A stretch of 64,000 bases of DNA. It comes from Neisseriaceae bacterium TC5R-5. Lineage in GTDB: Bacteria; Pseudomonadota; Gammaproteobacteria; Burkholderiales; Chromobacteriaceae. Made by a program: the position numbers and the translations under genes. Below are positions 15,001-20,273 of this stretch, piece by piece. The stretch lies in NCBI GenBank assembly GCA_020830965.2, contig JACCFC020000003.1, positions 170,404 to 234,403 on the forward strand. The letters run 5' to 3'. The notes below the pieces were generated by a model, which had not been told where the DNA came from, made no database searches, and worked only from the letters and a program-made list of their open reading frames with translations. Numbering within the stretch: position 1 is the first letter of the stretch; each line of letters starts with the position of its first letter.

Positions 15001-15340
15001 AAGGCTGAGCAATCAACAGCGGATTGATCGTATCCAGCGGTGCGTAATCCACCACCAACTGATTCAAATTATCGAATTGGGCCTGCCAAAGCTGGCCATT
15101 GTCCTGTAGCACCAGCTCACTGTGGCGGCCATTTTCTAAGGAAAAAAAACCTTCCAGACGCAAAGTCTCACCAGATTTGGTAGTAATGACCAGTGCGTCG
15201 CCCTCGCGTACGGCACTGAGCAACTGCTCTCGACTGAATGGAATCTGGGCGACGGAAGGCCCATGTAAGGTGATGACGTTTTGACTAACAACTTGCTGGG
15301 CGTGAGTTAATTTATCAACAACAATAATGGAAAGAGCCAT
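1..15340 (-). CDS. Giant BapA-like type I-secreted adhesin with Ig-like repeats (3' end outside window)
   Basis: One frame stays open from an ATG at 15340 to the left edge, at least 5,113 codons. The frame was checked at about 14.8, 9.0, 3.3 and 1.55 kb and at the edge. A weak AGGTG ribosome site precedes the ATG. In order, the protein has: a BapA prefix-like N-terminus (about residues 1-95); a hydrophobic Gly/Ala stretch (about 110-140) that may retain it in the secretion channel; about 37 Ig-like domains of about 107 residues with recurring DTGSSSSDFIT, VQISLDGG and ARVVDTAGN motifs; an FG-GAP/VCBS-like part with calcium-type motifs such as GDFNNDGYVDL; RTX-like GGSGNDSF and GRGGNDSF; and a type I secretion C-terminal region ending in NNQLLV near position 70. 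Likely role: surface attachment and biofilm formation. No type I secretion genes are in the window. The 37-domain count is by eye. Confidence 0.93.
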   Translation of the reverse strand, partial: MALSIIVVDKLTHAQQVVSQNVITLHGPSVAQIPFSREQLLSAVREGDALVITTKSGETLRLEGFFSLENGRHSELVLQDNGQLWQAQFDNLNQLVVDYAPLDTINPLLIAQPFELSAASVGLAIGGAGVAGAALGGGGGGAVAAPVPVPAPVVPLPVASVTISAISPDTGSSSSDFITNRHALLIHVTVNQSLQSGEKVQVSLDNGSNWHDASLLGGTTYTYDNSAQPLADGSYLFVARVVNAAGQAGASHSQTVVIDSQGPTSANSVAISSYTDDVGPQVGDYGSGSSTNDSAPLLKGTVSGLNSGEVVQVYQGSILLGNATVNGSSWTYQLSSLADGNHNYHVVITDLAGNQGSSSANFSFIEDTGAVNKVAVLSSISLDAGVSGNDFVTNDNQLVFHGTLNTVLGAGQTVRVLLDNGLGALTATVSGTSWTLDNSAAPLGDGTYHVQVWVQDAAGNQGVVSSQDVVIGTVAPVQSITLAAINPDSGTSNNDFVTNSNALIFSGSLGGSLASDQLVQLSLDGGGHWQAVSVSGTSWSYDSAALHLADGRYNVIARVVDTAGNVGSMANQTVVLDTQPPLAGNSVSLTSYTDAVAPQLGNFLNNSSTNDTQPQLNGTVNGLSAGDVVQIYQNGNLLGNAQVSGNSWFYQISSPLSEGSYSYRAVITDLAGNQGTRSGNFVFSVDTTVPASSETVSLSSITTDSGLSPSDFITSDNSLLFSGQLGAPLALGERVEISLDGGTTWRNSIVSGQNWSYNNQGQTLADGNYDVQLRVIDAAGNVGQQGQQTVIVDTVAPNANTTISIRSIDSDTGYSSSDFITADNTLVFNGRLGAALGGNETVQISLDNGVSWQLASVNGTIWSYDNSASALADGAHTVRVRVIDSAGNVGQSSSQVVMVDSSIPPSNSLTITGISADTGFSNNDFITNDNTLVFSGVLKNPLSANQLVQISLDHGTTWLDATTSGTSWSYDNTADALGDGIYTLNARITDLVGNIIDNVSQDITQIKTTPPSAAETVQIIGITRDSGSSSSDFITNDDALVISGTVGVPLAAGDGVEISLDGGSSWQVATVNGTNWSYDNTRNHLTPGSYTILARVVDIAGNIGQSSSQALLIDNSAPLTTATISAIARDTGTSSSDFITNDNTLLVSATLNTALGGDETVQISLDGGNSWQNASLLSGNTYQLDNSSNVLTDGNYVFAVRIVDIAGNASPIATQRVLVDTSGPTSGNSVAINSYTDHSAPQTGNFGSNTFTNDSSPQLNGTVGGLNSGDVVEIYQGSTLLGNATMSGGSWHYQIGTTLSDGNYSYRAVIADAAGNEGTSSSHFDFIVLTAPSATSASIDAVSIDAGSSSSDFITSQNRLNFSGTLSNTLVTGENVQISLDGGSSWRVAIVSGTNWTYNNTGNQIADGSYTIQARVVNGAGLVGTVASQSLLVDTLPPSSTETVQITDLSPDNGPSSSDFITNSNQLVFNGTTGIPLASGDSVQISLDNGTSWLTASASGTSWSYDNSANILADGSYTLRARVVDTAGNVGQTASQLISIDTLPPSASATITLASITQDTGLSSLDFITNDNRLVFNGNLGSTLNASDRVQISLDGGGNWQQATVSGNSWSYDNSANILADGSYNVLARVIDLGGNIGQNTSKTIVVDTLPPDSNTSVSINNIVQDSGASSSDFITNANRLLFNGSLSNTLAAGETVQISLDNGTSWQNATISANSWSYNNSSNALADGSYTLRARVIDAAGNIGQSTQQALVIDSAAPAANETITVDSITRDTGISGSDFISNDHTLLYRGSLGAPLQNGESVQLSIDGGSSWQTASVSGTSWSYDGTSQFLADAGYTVQVRVIDTAGNIGQSASHAILIDSVAPSPSETINIAAISQDTGSNGGDFITSDNTLTFSGVLGTPLAAGELVQISLDNGANWRTASTSGVNWSYDNSASTLADGSYNVLVRVSDIAGNIGQTANQTVIVNSGAPSASTTVTIDGITRDNGLSASDFVTNDHTLLFNGTLGGSLAADEVLQISLNGGTTWQVATVSGTSWSYDNTASSLADSSYQFIARVINNAGGVGQTATQTVVIDSAAPTASVSISAITQDNGSSSSDFVTNDNSLLINVTASGPLGSGEVVQISLDNGNTWQTASHLSGNNYQLNNTANPLADGSYTLAARISDTAGNTSATVNQIIVIDTQAPTSGNSVTITDYSDNVSPQTGSFASGSSSNDTTPLLNGTVTGLGSGEVIQIYQGSTLLGNATITGNSWSYQLSALSNGSNNSYYAVISDSAGNQGTASNIFNINIDTTAPTSTPTISSISTDTGSSSSDFITSDNTLLLQGNLSAPLGSGETVQVRLNSGLTPLTATVTGSSWSLDNTADVLSDGTYSVQVWVQDAAGNTGTAVTQNVVIDSQAPNNTISLNAISPDTGASSTDFITGNSHLLFSGSLGSALGSGESVQISLDNGSTWRNATASATTWSYNNSASTLADGSYTVLARIVDTAGNATPSASQLVVVDTAAPLTGNSVAISSYTDTVSPQQGNFGSSTSTNDNVPVLNGTVSGLGVGEFVQIYQGSTLLGNASVSGNSWTYQIGSPLADNSYTYRAVITDTAGNQGSTPANFSFIVDTQAPGANKTVTLSSITSDSGVSLSDFITSDQTLIFSGTLGAALSSNESVQISLDNGVTWQNATASGTTWSADNTANPLSDGNYDVQIRVVDAAGNIGQSTHQTVQIDSIAPTENISIRSISQDTGLSSSDFITADNTLVFNGRLSSALSNGEFVQISLDNGSTWNSATVSGAAWSYDNTANILADGNYDVIARVIDTAGNIGQSASQTVTISSAATSVNSLTIDAISQDTGPSSSDFITNDNTLIFSGSLLQALTASQHVEISLDNGSSWQVATVSGTSWSYDNTANPLGDGSYTLDARIIDTAGNVVDNLSRDLALIKTSPPSAAETIQITDISRDTGSSSSDYITGDNTLVFSGTLGTTLATYDAVQISLDGGVSWHLATVNGTSWSYDNTANVMADGSYNVQARVIDLAGNIGQSTSQTVVIDTSTPVASAVISSISQDTGTSSSDFISSDNTLQINATLSGSLGSGEKVQISLDGGNSWQDAALLSANTYQLDNTATPLADGNYQTLARVVDVAGNATTSSTQRVIIDTSAPSSGNSVAISSYTDNVGPQLGNYASNSFTNDDTPQLNGTVGGLSSGDVVQIYQGVTLLGLASVSGSSWSYQLAGGLSDGNYSYRAVITDAAGNQGTASSNFSVNILTVAPTTSVAISAVSPDTGSSSSDFITSQNRLTFNGTLSSVLGTSESVQISLDGGSSWQTASVSGSNWSYNNTANALASGNYLIAARVINGSGLAGSQVSQALTVDTTAPIASTTLTAISPDTGSSSSDFVTSANHLLINTTLNGSLGAGESVQISVDGGASWNTASLLTGSTYQLNNTAATLADGSYSFQSRVVDTAGNASAVSSRIVTIDTQAPTSGNSIAISSYTDNVFAQTGDFANNSSSNDTTPLLNGTVSGLAAGDIVQVYQGATLLGNATVSGGSWSYQVNSALSDGSYSYRAVITDAAGNQGSTSTNFTLTVDTVAPSNTETISIGAITPDTGLSNSDFITNNNAIVFSGALGTSLAAGEKAQISLDGGSTWLDSTISGLSWSYNNTASPLSDGVYNIKARIVDDAGNQGRTSNQIVVIDTLAPGVSETVSMTSITQDTGSSSSDFITSDNTLIFNGSLGSTLLSGEYVQVSLDGGSSWNTATTTGSSWSYNYSATPLADGNYTVQARVIDTAGNIGQSTSQLVVVDTVAPNNTISIGPITVDSGTSSSDYITSDNRLLFQGTLNTPVPAGGGVQFSVDGGSTFLLATVSGTSWSYDYTGTALPDGNYNIKVRVFDAAGNIGNTANQTLVIDTTTPSQIINITAINSDTGSSNSDFNTSDTTLQFSGTLNGNLGSNDYVQISLDGGSTWNTAVSTGSSWSYDNSGNVLASGSYNVIARVADLSGNIGNSSSRTVVVDTSAPLTSGTINAISPDSGTSSTDFITSSQNLTISVTLSGALASGESVQISLNGGGSWQTATLVSGNTYQLNNTANTLAAGTYTFQTRVIDLAGNAGSVSSQTVVINTSGPAVSSIALSAVSTDTSASVSSGTTSTTNISTNTDLNTRASALTVSGTYIGNLTGSDVLQISSNGGSSWANASFNNSNRTWTYTDPTARIANVSYLLRTMSLSGALGAATASQTINVLSSAPVQSLLAPILALAYDSAIAGDYITTNTSFTFNSSQNRVATAGNTIALINDINRDGIYSEGIDSILSSSTVAANGSWSLNASGLSSGSYNLAFMQFDTAGNRSSLSASKELDIVSADNSALSATSWGSSYGLYYTAAAVTIGSNGLWSFGETVSGSATFNIYNSTGLNSYSIRALTPSVGEIQNNITFADFTRSGYAGVAAAGTDTSHQDFWSTTDGVNYTLTTLLGNSLFYGGIAAYDKTGTGYLGFVLGDNYGDSISFVTNNHGVLSWMNGTPTSGEGRPTGVTFNGFAELSAVDVDSNGTVDVAQHTTALDQYSLTILKNDQSSSTAFSGFSSLAGVFHSVAAGNSNIPVSMTWGDFNNDGYVDLYLNIGRNSANNADTNLSRLYWNNGSGGFGTSPGTTAGTATYFTDTIQGGASLAIDWNHDGLMDIIKSPAYGTSGTLVWYQNLGNANFAATASLTGNTAFSTINGALAADYNWDGAVDVLLYQSTGPTQFIQNTNTVQYGSSLHLRILDPNGINIYYGNIVELFDSSGTWVASQIINPQAGVLTNDGSALVNFYGLDANQSYTAVLLDRISGTAQNVGGLASMGGVSVQNVNTAWTNLTPGAATSAHILSAEAGSNNANAKFIGTGYNDTFYATQGSDSYNGSGGWSDVLYGSAAWSASGGVNIVDFSLAGSTAISVNLNTVGAQSTGYNTATLTNIQGLRGGSGNDSFTASTTAGVNNLFEGRGGNDSFNLSGAGGHVRLVYNLLNSSDTTGGNGSDTASGFVLGNLSSSATSDVIDLSKLLSSYQGTAYVYKDAISGNYVLDSASQGLNNYLQVSNSSGNTVISVDLGGSGNFSAGHTLLTLSGVSSNLATLLANNQLLVAAATPSQFMTVNSQITTNTTP
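60..560 (-). other. RTX-like nonapeptides and type I secretion C-terminal domain of the adhesin
   Basis: Read on the minus strand, this part encodes GGSGNDSF (about 522-548) and GRGGNDSF (about 461-500), then VIDLSKLL, DLGGSGNF and a final NNQLLV near position 70. This order, calcium-binding Gly/Asp repeats followed by a VIDLS...QLLV segment, matches the C-terminal targeting region of large RTX adhesins secreted by type I systems. In that family the protein normally ends soon after the QLLV motif. Here the frame is still open at the window edge with more Thr/Ser-rich residues, so the true C-terminus is not seen. Confidence 0.75.
1200..2150 (-). other. FG-GAP/VCBS-like calcium-motif segment of the adhesin
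   Basis: On the minus strand the translated segment contains GDFNNDGYVDLYL (about 1560-1620), DWNHDGLMDII (about 1375-1420), DYNWDGAVDVLLY (about 1215-1250) and DVDSNGTVDV (about 1750-1790). This D-x-[DN]-x-D-G-x-x-D spacing is typical of FG-GAP/VCBS beta-propeller blades, which bind calcium. It lies between the Ig-like array and the RTX-like tail, so it may form the distal functional head of the adhesin. That position-based role is inference. Confidence 0.65.
3150..14840 (-). repeat. Tandem Ig-like domain array in the adhesin, about 37 units of about 320 bp
   Basis: The codons for the VQISLDGG landmark recur at about 3206, 3518, 3836, 4148, 4468, 4790, 5123, 5438, 5748 and so on to 14735, a mean spacing of about 320 bp. 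Three subtypes can be told apart. The common one reads W-x-x-A-x-V-S-G-x-S-W-S-Y-D-N. An 'LL' type has LLSGNTYQL (about 3.2, 5.1, 6.1, 9.0, 11.8 and 14.7 kb). A 'V' type has QIYQGSTLLGNA and SYRAVITDAAGNQG (about 4.8, 5.75, 7.67, 8.63, 11.5, 13.45 and 14.4 kb). The repeats are diverged at DNA level, so this is an old array rather than a recent identical expansion. Confidence 0.9.
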
Positions 15341-15864
15341 ATTCACACCTGCATCTGGTTAGGGCTGATAACAATCAAGACACGGTCAATTAGCTGTGAC
15401 CCTTTCTATAACAAATCAGCCCCACAAACGCAGATCCCTACCAAATGCTTAATGGCATCCCTTAGCTGACCAGCAAGCCTCAACACCCAGCAGGGCCAGT
15501 CAAAATAACAGGAAAACTGGCCAATTAAGTTAAAAGTCAGTACGGGATTCGTGGCCTTAATAGCAGCGTAGATGGCGGCTATTTCTATTGCAAGCAGATG
15601 TTTTAAATGGATATTAATTATCTATAGATAATTTTACCTTGCCATTCAGATACATCAAAAACCACTCTAAAAGCCGCGAACAAAACCTCGAAGCGCGCCG
15701 ACGCAGACAGTAGCAGTAGTACTACAGCAAGGAGGCACAACGCTGGATCAGTAGTCCTGTTAGCGACGCTAAGCACGCACAATGCAACTAACTGACAAGT
15801 GTCCTCTGCCGACCAAACCCTGCGCCAACCTACATTACACGCTTTGTAGGTCATGGAGCCCAAT
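15341..15864. other. Intergenic region between adhesin and endolysin
   Basis: The region holds the 5' leader of the minus-strand adhesin gene and one copy of the dispersed inverted-end repeat (15672-15770). The endolysin ribosome site GGAG lies at 15855-15858. No convincing gene was seen: the minus frame 15618-15956 runs through the repeat and into the endolysin gene and resembles no known family. No promoter could be assigned with confidence. Confidence 0.5.
15672..15770 (-). repeat. Dispersed inverted-end element, long form, copy 1
   Basis: About 99 bp, beginning AGCCGCGAAC and ending GTTAGCGACGCT, imperfect inverted ends of the family described at 30829-30930. The interior shares CGCAGACAGTAGCAGTAGTA and AACGCTGGATCAG with the copy at 43480-43591 read in reverse. 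CTAA occurs immediately outside both ends. Strand is assigned relative to the short copies, which read CCGCTAAC...CTGATCCAGC on the plus strand. With copy 2 it brackets the endolysin gene in the same orientation. Confidence 0.8.
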
Positions 15865-16311
15865 ATGAAACCCTCTAACAACTGTCTAAACCTGATCAAA
15901 CAATTCGAAGGCTTTTCTGCCACGCCATATCTGTGCCCAGCCAAGATACCCACCATAGGCTATGGCAGTACCCGTTACGAAAATGGCAGTGCAGTAAAAC
16001 TCAGCGATCCCACCATCAGCGAAGTACGCGCCATCACCATCATGCAAGCCACTTTGGACAAAGAGTATGTGCCGGCGGTTGAACGCTATGTCAAAGCCAG
16101 CCTCAACCAAGGTCAATTTGATGCGCTAGTTGATTTCGCCTACAACTGCGGCGTACAAAACCTGCGCAACTCCACATTACTAAAAAAACTGAACAGCGAG
16201 GATTATGCTGGGGCAGCAAAAGAGTTCGACAAATGGATTAACGGTGGCGGCAAGAAGCTACCGGGACTAATCAAACGCCGTGCAGCAGAGCGCAAACTGT
16301 TTGAGGGATAA
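15865..16311 (+). CDS. GH24 endolysin-like lysozyme (phage type)
   Basis: A 148-residue protein predicted to cut the beta-1,4 bond between MurNAc and GlcNAc in peptidoglycan. The glycoside hydrolase 24 triad appears as E-x8-C-x5-T in FEGFSATPYLCPAKIPT near the N-terminus; Cys in place of Asp is known in P21-type endolysins. The GYG motif follows, and the C-terminal part has LIKRRAAERKLF, also typical. The start at 15865 is preferred over 15853 because GGAG lies 6 bases upstream of it. There is no clear signal peptide. No holin, spanin or other phage gene is adjacent, so this is an orphan, possibly a prophage remnant or part of a domesticated lysis or secretion function. It lies between two direct copies of the dispersed repeat. 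Confidence 0.88.
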   Translation: MKPSNNCLNLIKQFEGFSATPYLCPAKIPTIGYGSTRYENGSAVKLSDPTISEVRAITIMQATLDKEYVPAVERYVKASLNQGQFDALVDFAYNCGVQNLRNSTLLKKLNSEDYAGAAKEFDKWINGGGKKLPGLIKRRAAERKLFEG

Positions 16312-16317
16312 CATTAG

Positions 16318-16430
16318 GCGCCGCTAACAAAAGCTCGAAGAGCCGCTAAGCCAAGGCACGCCGGCGCAGACAGCACAAGTGGCACGGCAAGGACGCGCAA
16401 CGCTGGATCAAGGGGATTGTTAGCGACCCT
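16318..16430 (-). repeat. Dispersed inverted-end element, long form, copy 2
   Basis: About 113 bp, starting GCGCCGCTAAC seven bases after the endolysin stop and ending GTTAGCGACCCT. The interior has GGCGCAGACAGCACAAGTGG and CAACGCTGGATCAAGGGG, matching copies 1 and 3 in the same orientation. Its closeness to the stop codon means it would be part of the endolysin mRNA and could fold into a 3' hairpin. Confidence 0.8.
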
Positions 16431-17102
16431 AAGGAATGCTGAGAGAAAGCAGGAATAAGTCTCTAGTACTGTGTTGAGCATATTAACCTCCGTTCATGGT
16501 TAGCTGGCCGAACCATGAACCGCCATCTCTACGCTTTCGGCAAGGATAGTAGCGGTGCTCTAACATTAGGACACCTCGAAAAGCCTCGTTTACCAAAAAC
16601 ATAGCATTGGAAAATCAATCGATTACGTAGTGCTTCCTGTCAAAACGATGGACTTTTCAAAGCGTAAATTGATCATACAAAAACTATTCGTTGTTAAAAA
16701 ATATTGTTTTGATTAATTTTGTTGAAATTTTTTTGTATCAGATTTTTGATGGAAATCAATCGCAAAACAATTAAGCTGTAGCAATAACTACTCTAACTGA
16801 CACCCCAAAAAACCAACCTATAGATTTATCAATAAAATCAATAAAATCAATAAATTACGAATAAATTCCCATAAAACCAATCGGTTTATTAAGGTTCCGT
16901 ACTGTGTTTTGGCTAAAGAACAAGGCATCCTCTTTAAAAAACAAAACAAACTAAACATTCACAATGTCGCCAAATATTCATGACCTGTACAAATTAATAA
17001 TGCTTAGCTATGCTTTTATTAATATAAAGCACATTCGTATCATAAAAAATCATGAATGTCGCCATTTGTTTCCATTGATACAGTTTGCCAGGGGATTTAA
17101 TT
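16431..17102. other. AT-rich intergenic region upstream of the chemoreceptor
   Basis: About 670 bp without a convincing gene. It becomes visibly AT-rich from about 16.6 kb and contains a 9-bp tandem repeat (16828-16854). The ribosome site GGGGA at 17091-17095 serves the chemoreceptor. A short plus frame at 16964-17224 overlaps the chemoreceptor start and has no recognisable features. The promoter is probably here but was not resolved. Confidence 0.5.
16828..16854. repeat. Three perfect tandem copies of a 9-bp unit
   Basis: ATCAATAAA is repeated three times without change at 16828-16836, 16837-16845 and 16846-16854, followed by a degenerate continuation. It lies about 250 bp upstream of the chemoreceptor start. 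Copy-number change here by slippage is possible. Confidence 0.85.
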
Positions 17103-18731
17103 GTGTTGAGAAAACTAAGTACAAAAAATATGTTACTGGGCACAGCGGTAATTATTTCTGTGGTTTTAACTATTCTTTCTATTGTAATTTGGCATGGCAA
17201 CATCTCTTTATCCACCGCTGCTGATGATATGGGTCGAGGAAAAGATATTATCGCCGATATACTGCCACCGCCTTTATATATTCTAGAGGCACAATTTACC
17301 GTTGAACAATTACAGCACGCCGAACCTGCCGAGATACCGCTTTTATTAGAAAAATTAAGCTCTCTGAAGAAAGACTTTGATAATCGCAATAATTACTGGG
17401 CCAATAGTGCTTTAGATGAAGAAGTAAAAAAAGCCATCTTAGGCGAACAAAAAACCACAGCAGATGCTTTTTGGAAGCTGGTACAGGGAGATTTTACACA
17501 AGCGATCAAGCAAGCAGATACCGCACGCGTGCAACTTTTGGCTAAGGAAATTCGCACAATCTATGACCGCCATCGCCAAAACGTAGATATCACCGTAAAA
17601 GTCGCAGACGACTATGCCGACAGAACGCTGAACTCACTTAATCGCACAGCCGTGAACACCCGCTGGCTGGTACTGATACTAAGTGGCCTGGGTGCCATCC
17701 TGGCAGTAGGCGCCACTTTGCTAGTCACCCGCGAAATCATGAAACGTCTTGGTGGCGAGCCCCTAGTTATGCAACAGGCAGCACGACGCATTGCCGCTGG
17801 CGATTTAACTGAAGAATTGACCGTTACAAAACAAGACACCACCAGCCTGTTCGCACTAATCCGAGAAATGCAAAGCAGTCTGCGTAGCACCATCTCACAA
17901 TCACGCGAAGCCGCACAACAACTGACTAGGGCAGCCATTGATTTAGTTGCCAGTACCGAACAGGTCGCTGAAAGCACCTCTCAACAAAGCGAAGCAGCTG
18001 CAGAAATCGCTGCATCGATAGAAGAAGTCACCGTCAGCATCAGCGTTGTAGCCGATAACGCTGCCAGCGCCAGGGAACTGGCCAAAGAAGCAGAAGATCT
18101 CTCTTTCGAAGGCAAAGCGCTGGTGCAGGAAGCCGTGGATGGTATTAACAGTGTTTCGGAAGCAGTGACTAAATCCAGCAAGGTAGTACAAGACCTGGGT
18201 GAGCGCTCCAGCGAAATCTCTACCATCGTCAATGTGATCAAAGATATTGCCGAACAAACCAACTTACTGGCACTGAATGCCGCCATCGAAGCCGCTCGTG
18301 CTGGAGAACAAGGGCGAGGTTTTGCCGTGGTTGCCGATGAGGTACGCAAACTAGCCGAAAGAACGGCCAAATCGACGGTAGAAATTGTTGCCATGGTCGA
18401 GGCCGTGCAACAAGGCACACAGAATGCGGTAGATGGCATGCAGGAGGGACAGAAACATGTTGCCGTCAGTGTTGCCAGCAGCGCTCGCACCGGTGAATCC
18501 ATTACCAATATCGAATCTAGAACACAGCGCGTTTTAGAAACGGTGGCCGGCATTTCCAATGCCTTGCAAGAGCAAAGAACCGCCAGCACCCAGATAGCCG
18601 GTAATGTTGAAAAAATTGCCCAGATGGCTGAAGAAAACAGCAGCTCCGTGCAACAGGTATCACTGGCCGTTAATCATTTGGAAATCCTAGCGGAAGAGCT
18701 TAAGGACTCGGTAGAACGGTTTAAAATTTAA
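17103..18731 (+). CDS. Methyl-accepting chemotaxis protein (transmembrane chemoreceptor)
   Basis: A 542-residue chemoreceptor that senses a periplasmic or membrane signal and controls CheA through the cytoplasmic tip. Layout: first membrane helix at about 10-30; a mostly helical periplasmic domain of about 150 residues; second membrane helix at about 187-210 ([20 protein letters not shown]); HAMP linker at about 210-265; long coiled-coil signalling domain with the conserved hairpin tip [20 protein letters not shown]. Flanking Glu/Gln-rich helices provide methylation sites. No C-terminal CheR-tethering pentapeptide is present; it ends in RFKI. The GTG at 17103 is preferred to the TTG at 17085 because GGGGA ends about 7 bases before it; TTG at 17106 is also possible. 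Its stop is 5 bp from the convergent lipoprotein gene. The ligand is unknown. Confidence 0.93.
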   Translation: MLRKLSTKNMLLGTAVIISVVLTILSIVIWHGNISLSTAADDMGRGKDIIADILPPPLYILEAQFTVEQLQHAEPAEIPLLLEKLSSLKKDFDNRNNYWANSALDEEVKKAILGEQKTTADAFWKLVQGDFTQAIKQADTARVQLLAKEIRTIYDRHRQNVDITVKVADDYADRTLNSLNRTAVNTRWLVLILSGLGAILAVGATLLVTREIMKRLGGEPLVMQQAARRIAAGDLTEELTVTKQDTTSLFALIREMQSSLRSTISQSREAAQQLTRAAIDLVASTEQVAESTSQQSEAAAEIAASIEEVTVSISVVADNAASARELAKEAEDLSFEGKALVQEAVDGINSVSEAVTKSSKVVQDLGERSSEISTIVNVIKDIAEQTNLLALNAAIEAARAGEQGRGFAVVADEVRKLAERTAKSTVEIVAMVEAVQQGTQNAVDGMQEGQKHVAVSVASSARTGESITNIESRTQRVLETVAGISNALQEQRTASTQIAGNVEKIAQMAEENSSSVQQVSLAVNHLEILAEELKDSVERFKI

Positions 18732-18736
18732 ACCGC

Positions 18737-19039
18737 CTAGTTATTCTGAATAGCCCGTATAACCCCCTTAGCCGCCGAAGCCTGCTGTTTAAGCTGCTCG
18801 ACTTGCTTCTTTAATTCAGGACTAACCGTTGTAGCAAGCGCCCCAGCTTGCTGCACCACACCAAGCGCAGCGCTTGCTTGCTGCTTAAACTGGCCTAAGG
18901 GTGCACTGGCATTCTGAACATTCTGATGAACATCTGCAATCGCAGCCGAAGCGGACTGCTGTAACTGCTGCGTCTGCTGCTGATTACAGGCACTTAATAC
19001 GATAACGATAGCTAAGGGCACTAAAAATGGCTTAATCAT
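18737..19039 (-). CDS. Small Gln/Ala-rich lipoprotein
   Basis: A 100-residue protein with a lipoprotein signal peptide: MIKPFLVPLAIVIVLSAC gives the lipobox LSAC, so the mature protein starts at the Cys and should be membrane anchored. The rest is rich in Gln, Ala and Val with a heptad-like pattern, suggesting a helical or coiled-coil peptide. The start at 19039 is chosen over 19054 because GGAGAG lies 7 bases upstream of it. It is convergent with the chemoreceptor gene. Its function is not recognised. Confidence 0.72.
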   Translation of the reverse strand: MIKPFLVPLAIVIVLSACNQQQTQQLQQSASAAIADVHQNVQNASAPLGQFKQQASAALGVVQQAGALATTVSPELKKQVEQLKQQASAAKGVIRAIQNN

Positions 19040-19182
19040 TGAGCAACTCTCCATAAAAACAAAATTTAGCTAAAAGCCATTTATGAAATAAATATCGCCT
19101 GTGTAATAAAATAGCGAACATCAATAGCAAAGAGTTTATTAAAAATGCTGTTGATATAGCTTGCGTATTCTAAAATCAGATA

Positions 19183-19220
19183 AATATAAAAATTGCCACC
19201 GTGTTAAACACGGCGGCAAA
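19183..19220 (-). terminator. Intrinsic terminator downstream of carbonic anhydrase
   Basis: On the minus strand TTGCCGCCGTGTT pairs with AACACGGTGGCAA (one mismatch) and is followed by TTTTTATATTT. It lies about 100 bp past the carbonic anhydrase stop, leaving an unusually long 3' untranslated stretch. Confidence 0.75.
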
Positions 19221-19320
19221 TTTAATAATATGGATTGGGAACATATTAAAAAGCGAGTATGCGGCTTAGCGCGAGTGCCGCGCTCACTATCAAAAACAAT
19301 CCCCTCCATGCGATCAAACC

Positions 19321-20055
19321 TTATTGAATCACTACCCGACCATTTAGTGGCTGTACTGGGCGATTATTATGTCCATGTACCACATGCTGGAACTTTTCCA
19401 ACTCGTTTTCCGACAACTTGGCATATTGATTACTAACCAGCCATACCACACCTTCAGAGCAAGGAGGTGTCGTTAAAGAGCCACTAAAGCGGTAATAGTC
19501 GAATTTTTTAGGTAACAATTTCGCAACATTCACCGTCTTTTTTAATACTTCTTTTTCCCCTACTTTTTCTGGCATTTGCTTCCAGACATGTTCTAACTCT
19601 GTATTTGTTTTGCCTTTTTCAAATAGCAAAGCCAACACAGCTAGCTGGCCCGTATTACTCTTATAAACAAAGTGACCTTCTAATGGGAAGGATTTACCCT
19701 TAATCATATTTTCGCTTGGCGTGTGAAAATGAAATTGCTGCATCACATAGGTCATTCCATCTACTTGCAATGTGTTGCCTTCGCTAACATTTACCTGAAT
19801 GGTATGGCCATTATTTTCAACTTGTTGTTGACCTGCTTTAAAACTCATTTTCAATTTGTCATGGTTTGCTTTGGCAGCATGATCAATATTAATAGGCGAT
19901 TGATTTTTACCAAGTTCACATGTGGAAAAATCATTGGATAGCTGCCCCCAGTGCTCCGGAGAGGCCTCTCCATCATAGGCCCAGTGTGCGTGCTCGGCAG
20001 CTTGGGTGCCCAAGCTCAATAAAGTCAAAAATGCAGCAAGTATTGTGCGTTTCAT
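19321..20055 (-). CDS. cah: Alpha-class carbonic anhydrase, periplasmic
   Basis: A 244-residue enzyme that interconverts CO2 and bicarbonate using zinc. A Sec signal peptide (MKRTILAAFLTLLSLGTQA, cut before or near AEH) sends it to the periplasm. The family signature is clear: HWGQL near 35-40, NQSPINID, QFHFHTPSEN (two zinc His ligands), EGHFVYK (third His) and TTPPCSEGVVWLV near the active site. The final NGRVVIQ also fits the family. Length is normal for bacterial alpha-type enzymes. Transcription appears single-gene, with a terminator about 100 bp downstream. The start follows a weak purine-rich AAGAAA. Confidence 0.95.
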   Translation of the reverse strand: MKRTILAAFLTLLSLGTQAAEHAHWAYDGEASPEHWGQLSNDFSTCELGKNQSPINIDHAAKANHDKLKMSFKAGQQQVENNGHTIQVNVSEGNTLQVDGMTYVMQQFHFHTPSENMIKGKSFPLEGHFVYKSNTGQLAVLALLFEKGKTNTELEHVWKQMPEKVGEKEVLKKTVNVAKLLPKKFDYYRFSGSLTTPPCSEGVVWLVSNQYAKLSENELEKFQHVVHGHNNRPVQPLNGRVVIQ

Positions 20056-20273
20056 ACAAAATTTCTTTTCTGTTAGTGGATATTCAAGTCAATTCGCTAG
20101 GGTCTTCATATATTGACGGCGATCTAGCAAGCAGAATAATAACAAACAAGAAATTTCTACCACCAGTTTTTTTGTTAACTAAACTGGAACAATGCACAAA
20201 AATGTATTTATATGATAAAGAGCCATTTATACAAACACATATAATATATATTATTGAAAATATTATTATTATT

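Noticed and set aside
15672..15770. Dispersed repeat copies considered as simple terminators or tRNA-like genes
   Set aside because: They lack a T-tract at the stem end, have no cloverleaf, and recur seven times with conserved internal sequence and both orientations, which fits a mobile repeat better.
16964..17224. Plus-strand 86-codon frame upstream of the chemoreceptor
   Set aside because: AT-rich chance frame overlapping the chemoreceptor in another frame, with no ribosome site.
19161..19436. Plus-strand 91-codon frame over the cah 3' end
   Set aside because: It crosses the cah terminator and runs 116 bp into cah antisense. The amino acid sequence is not family-like.
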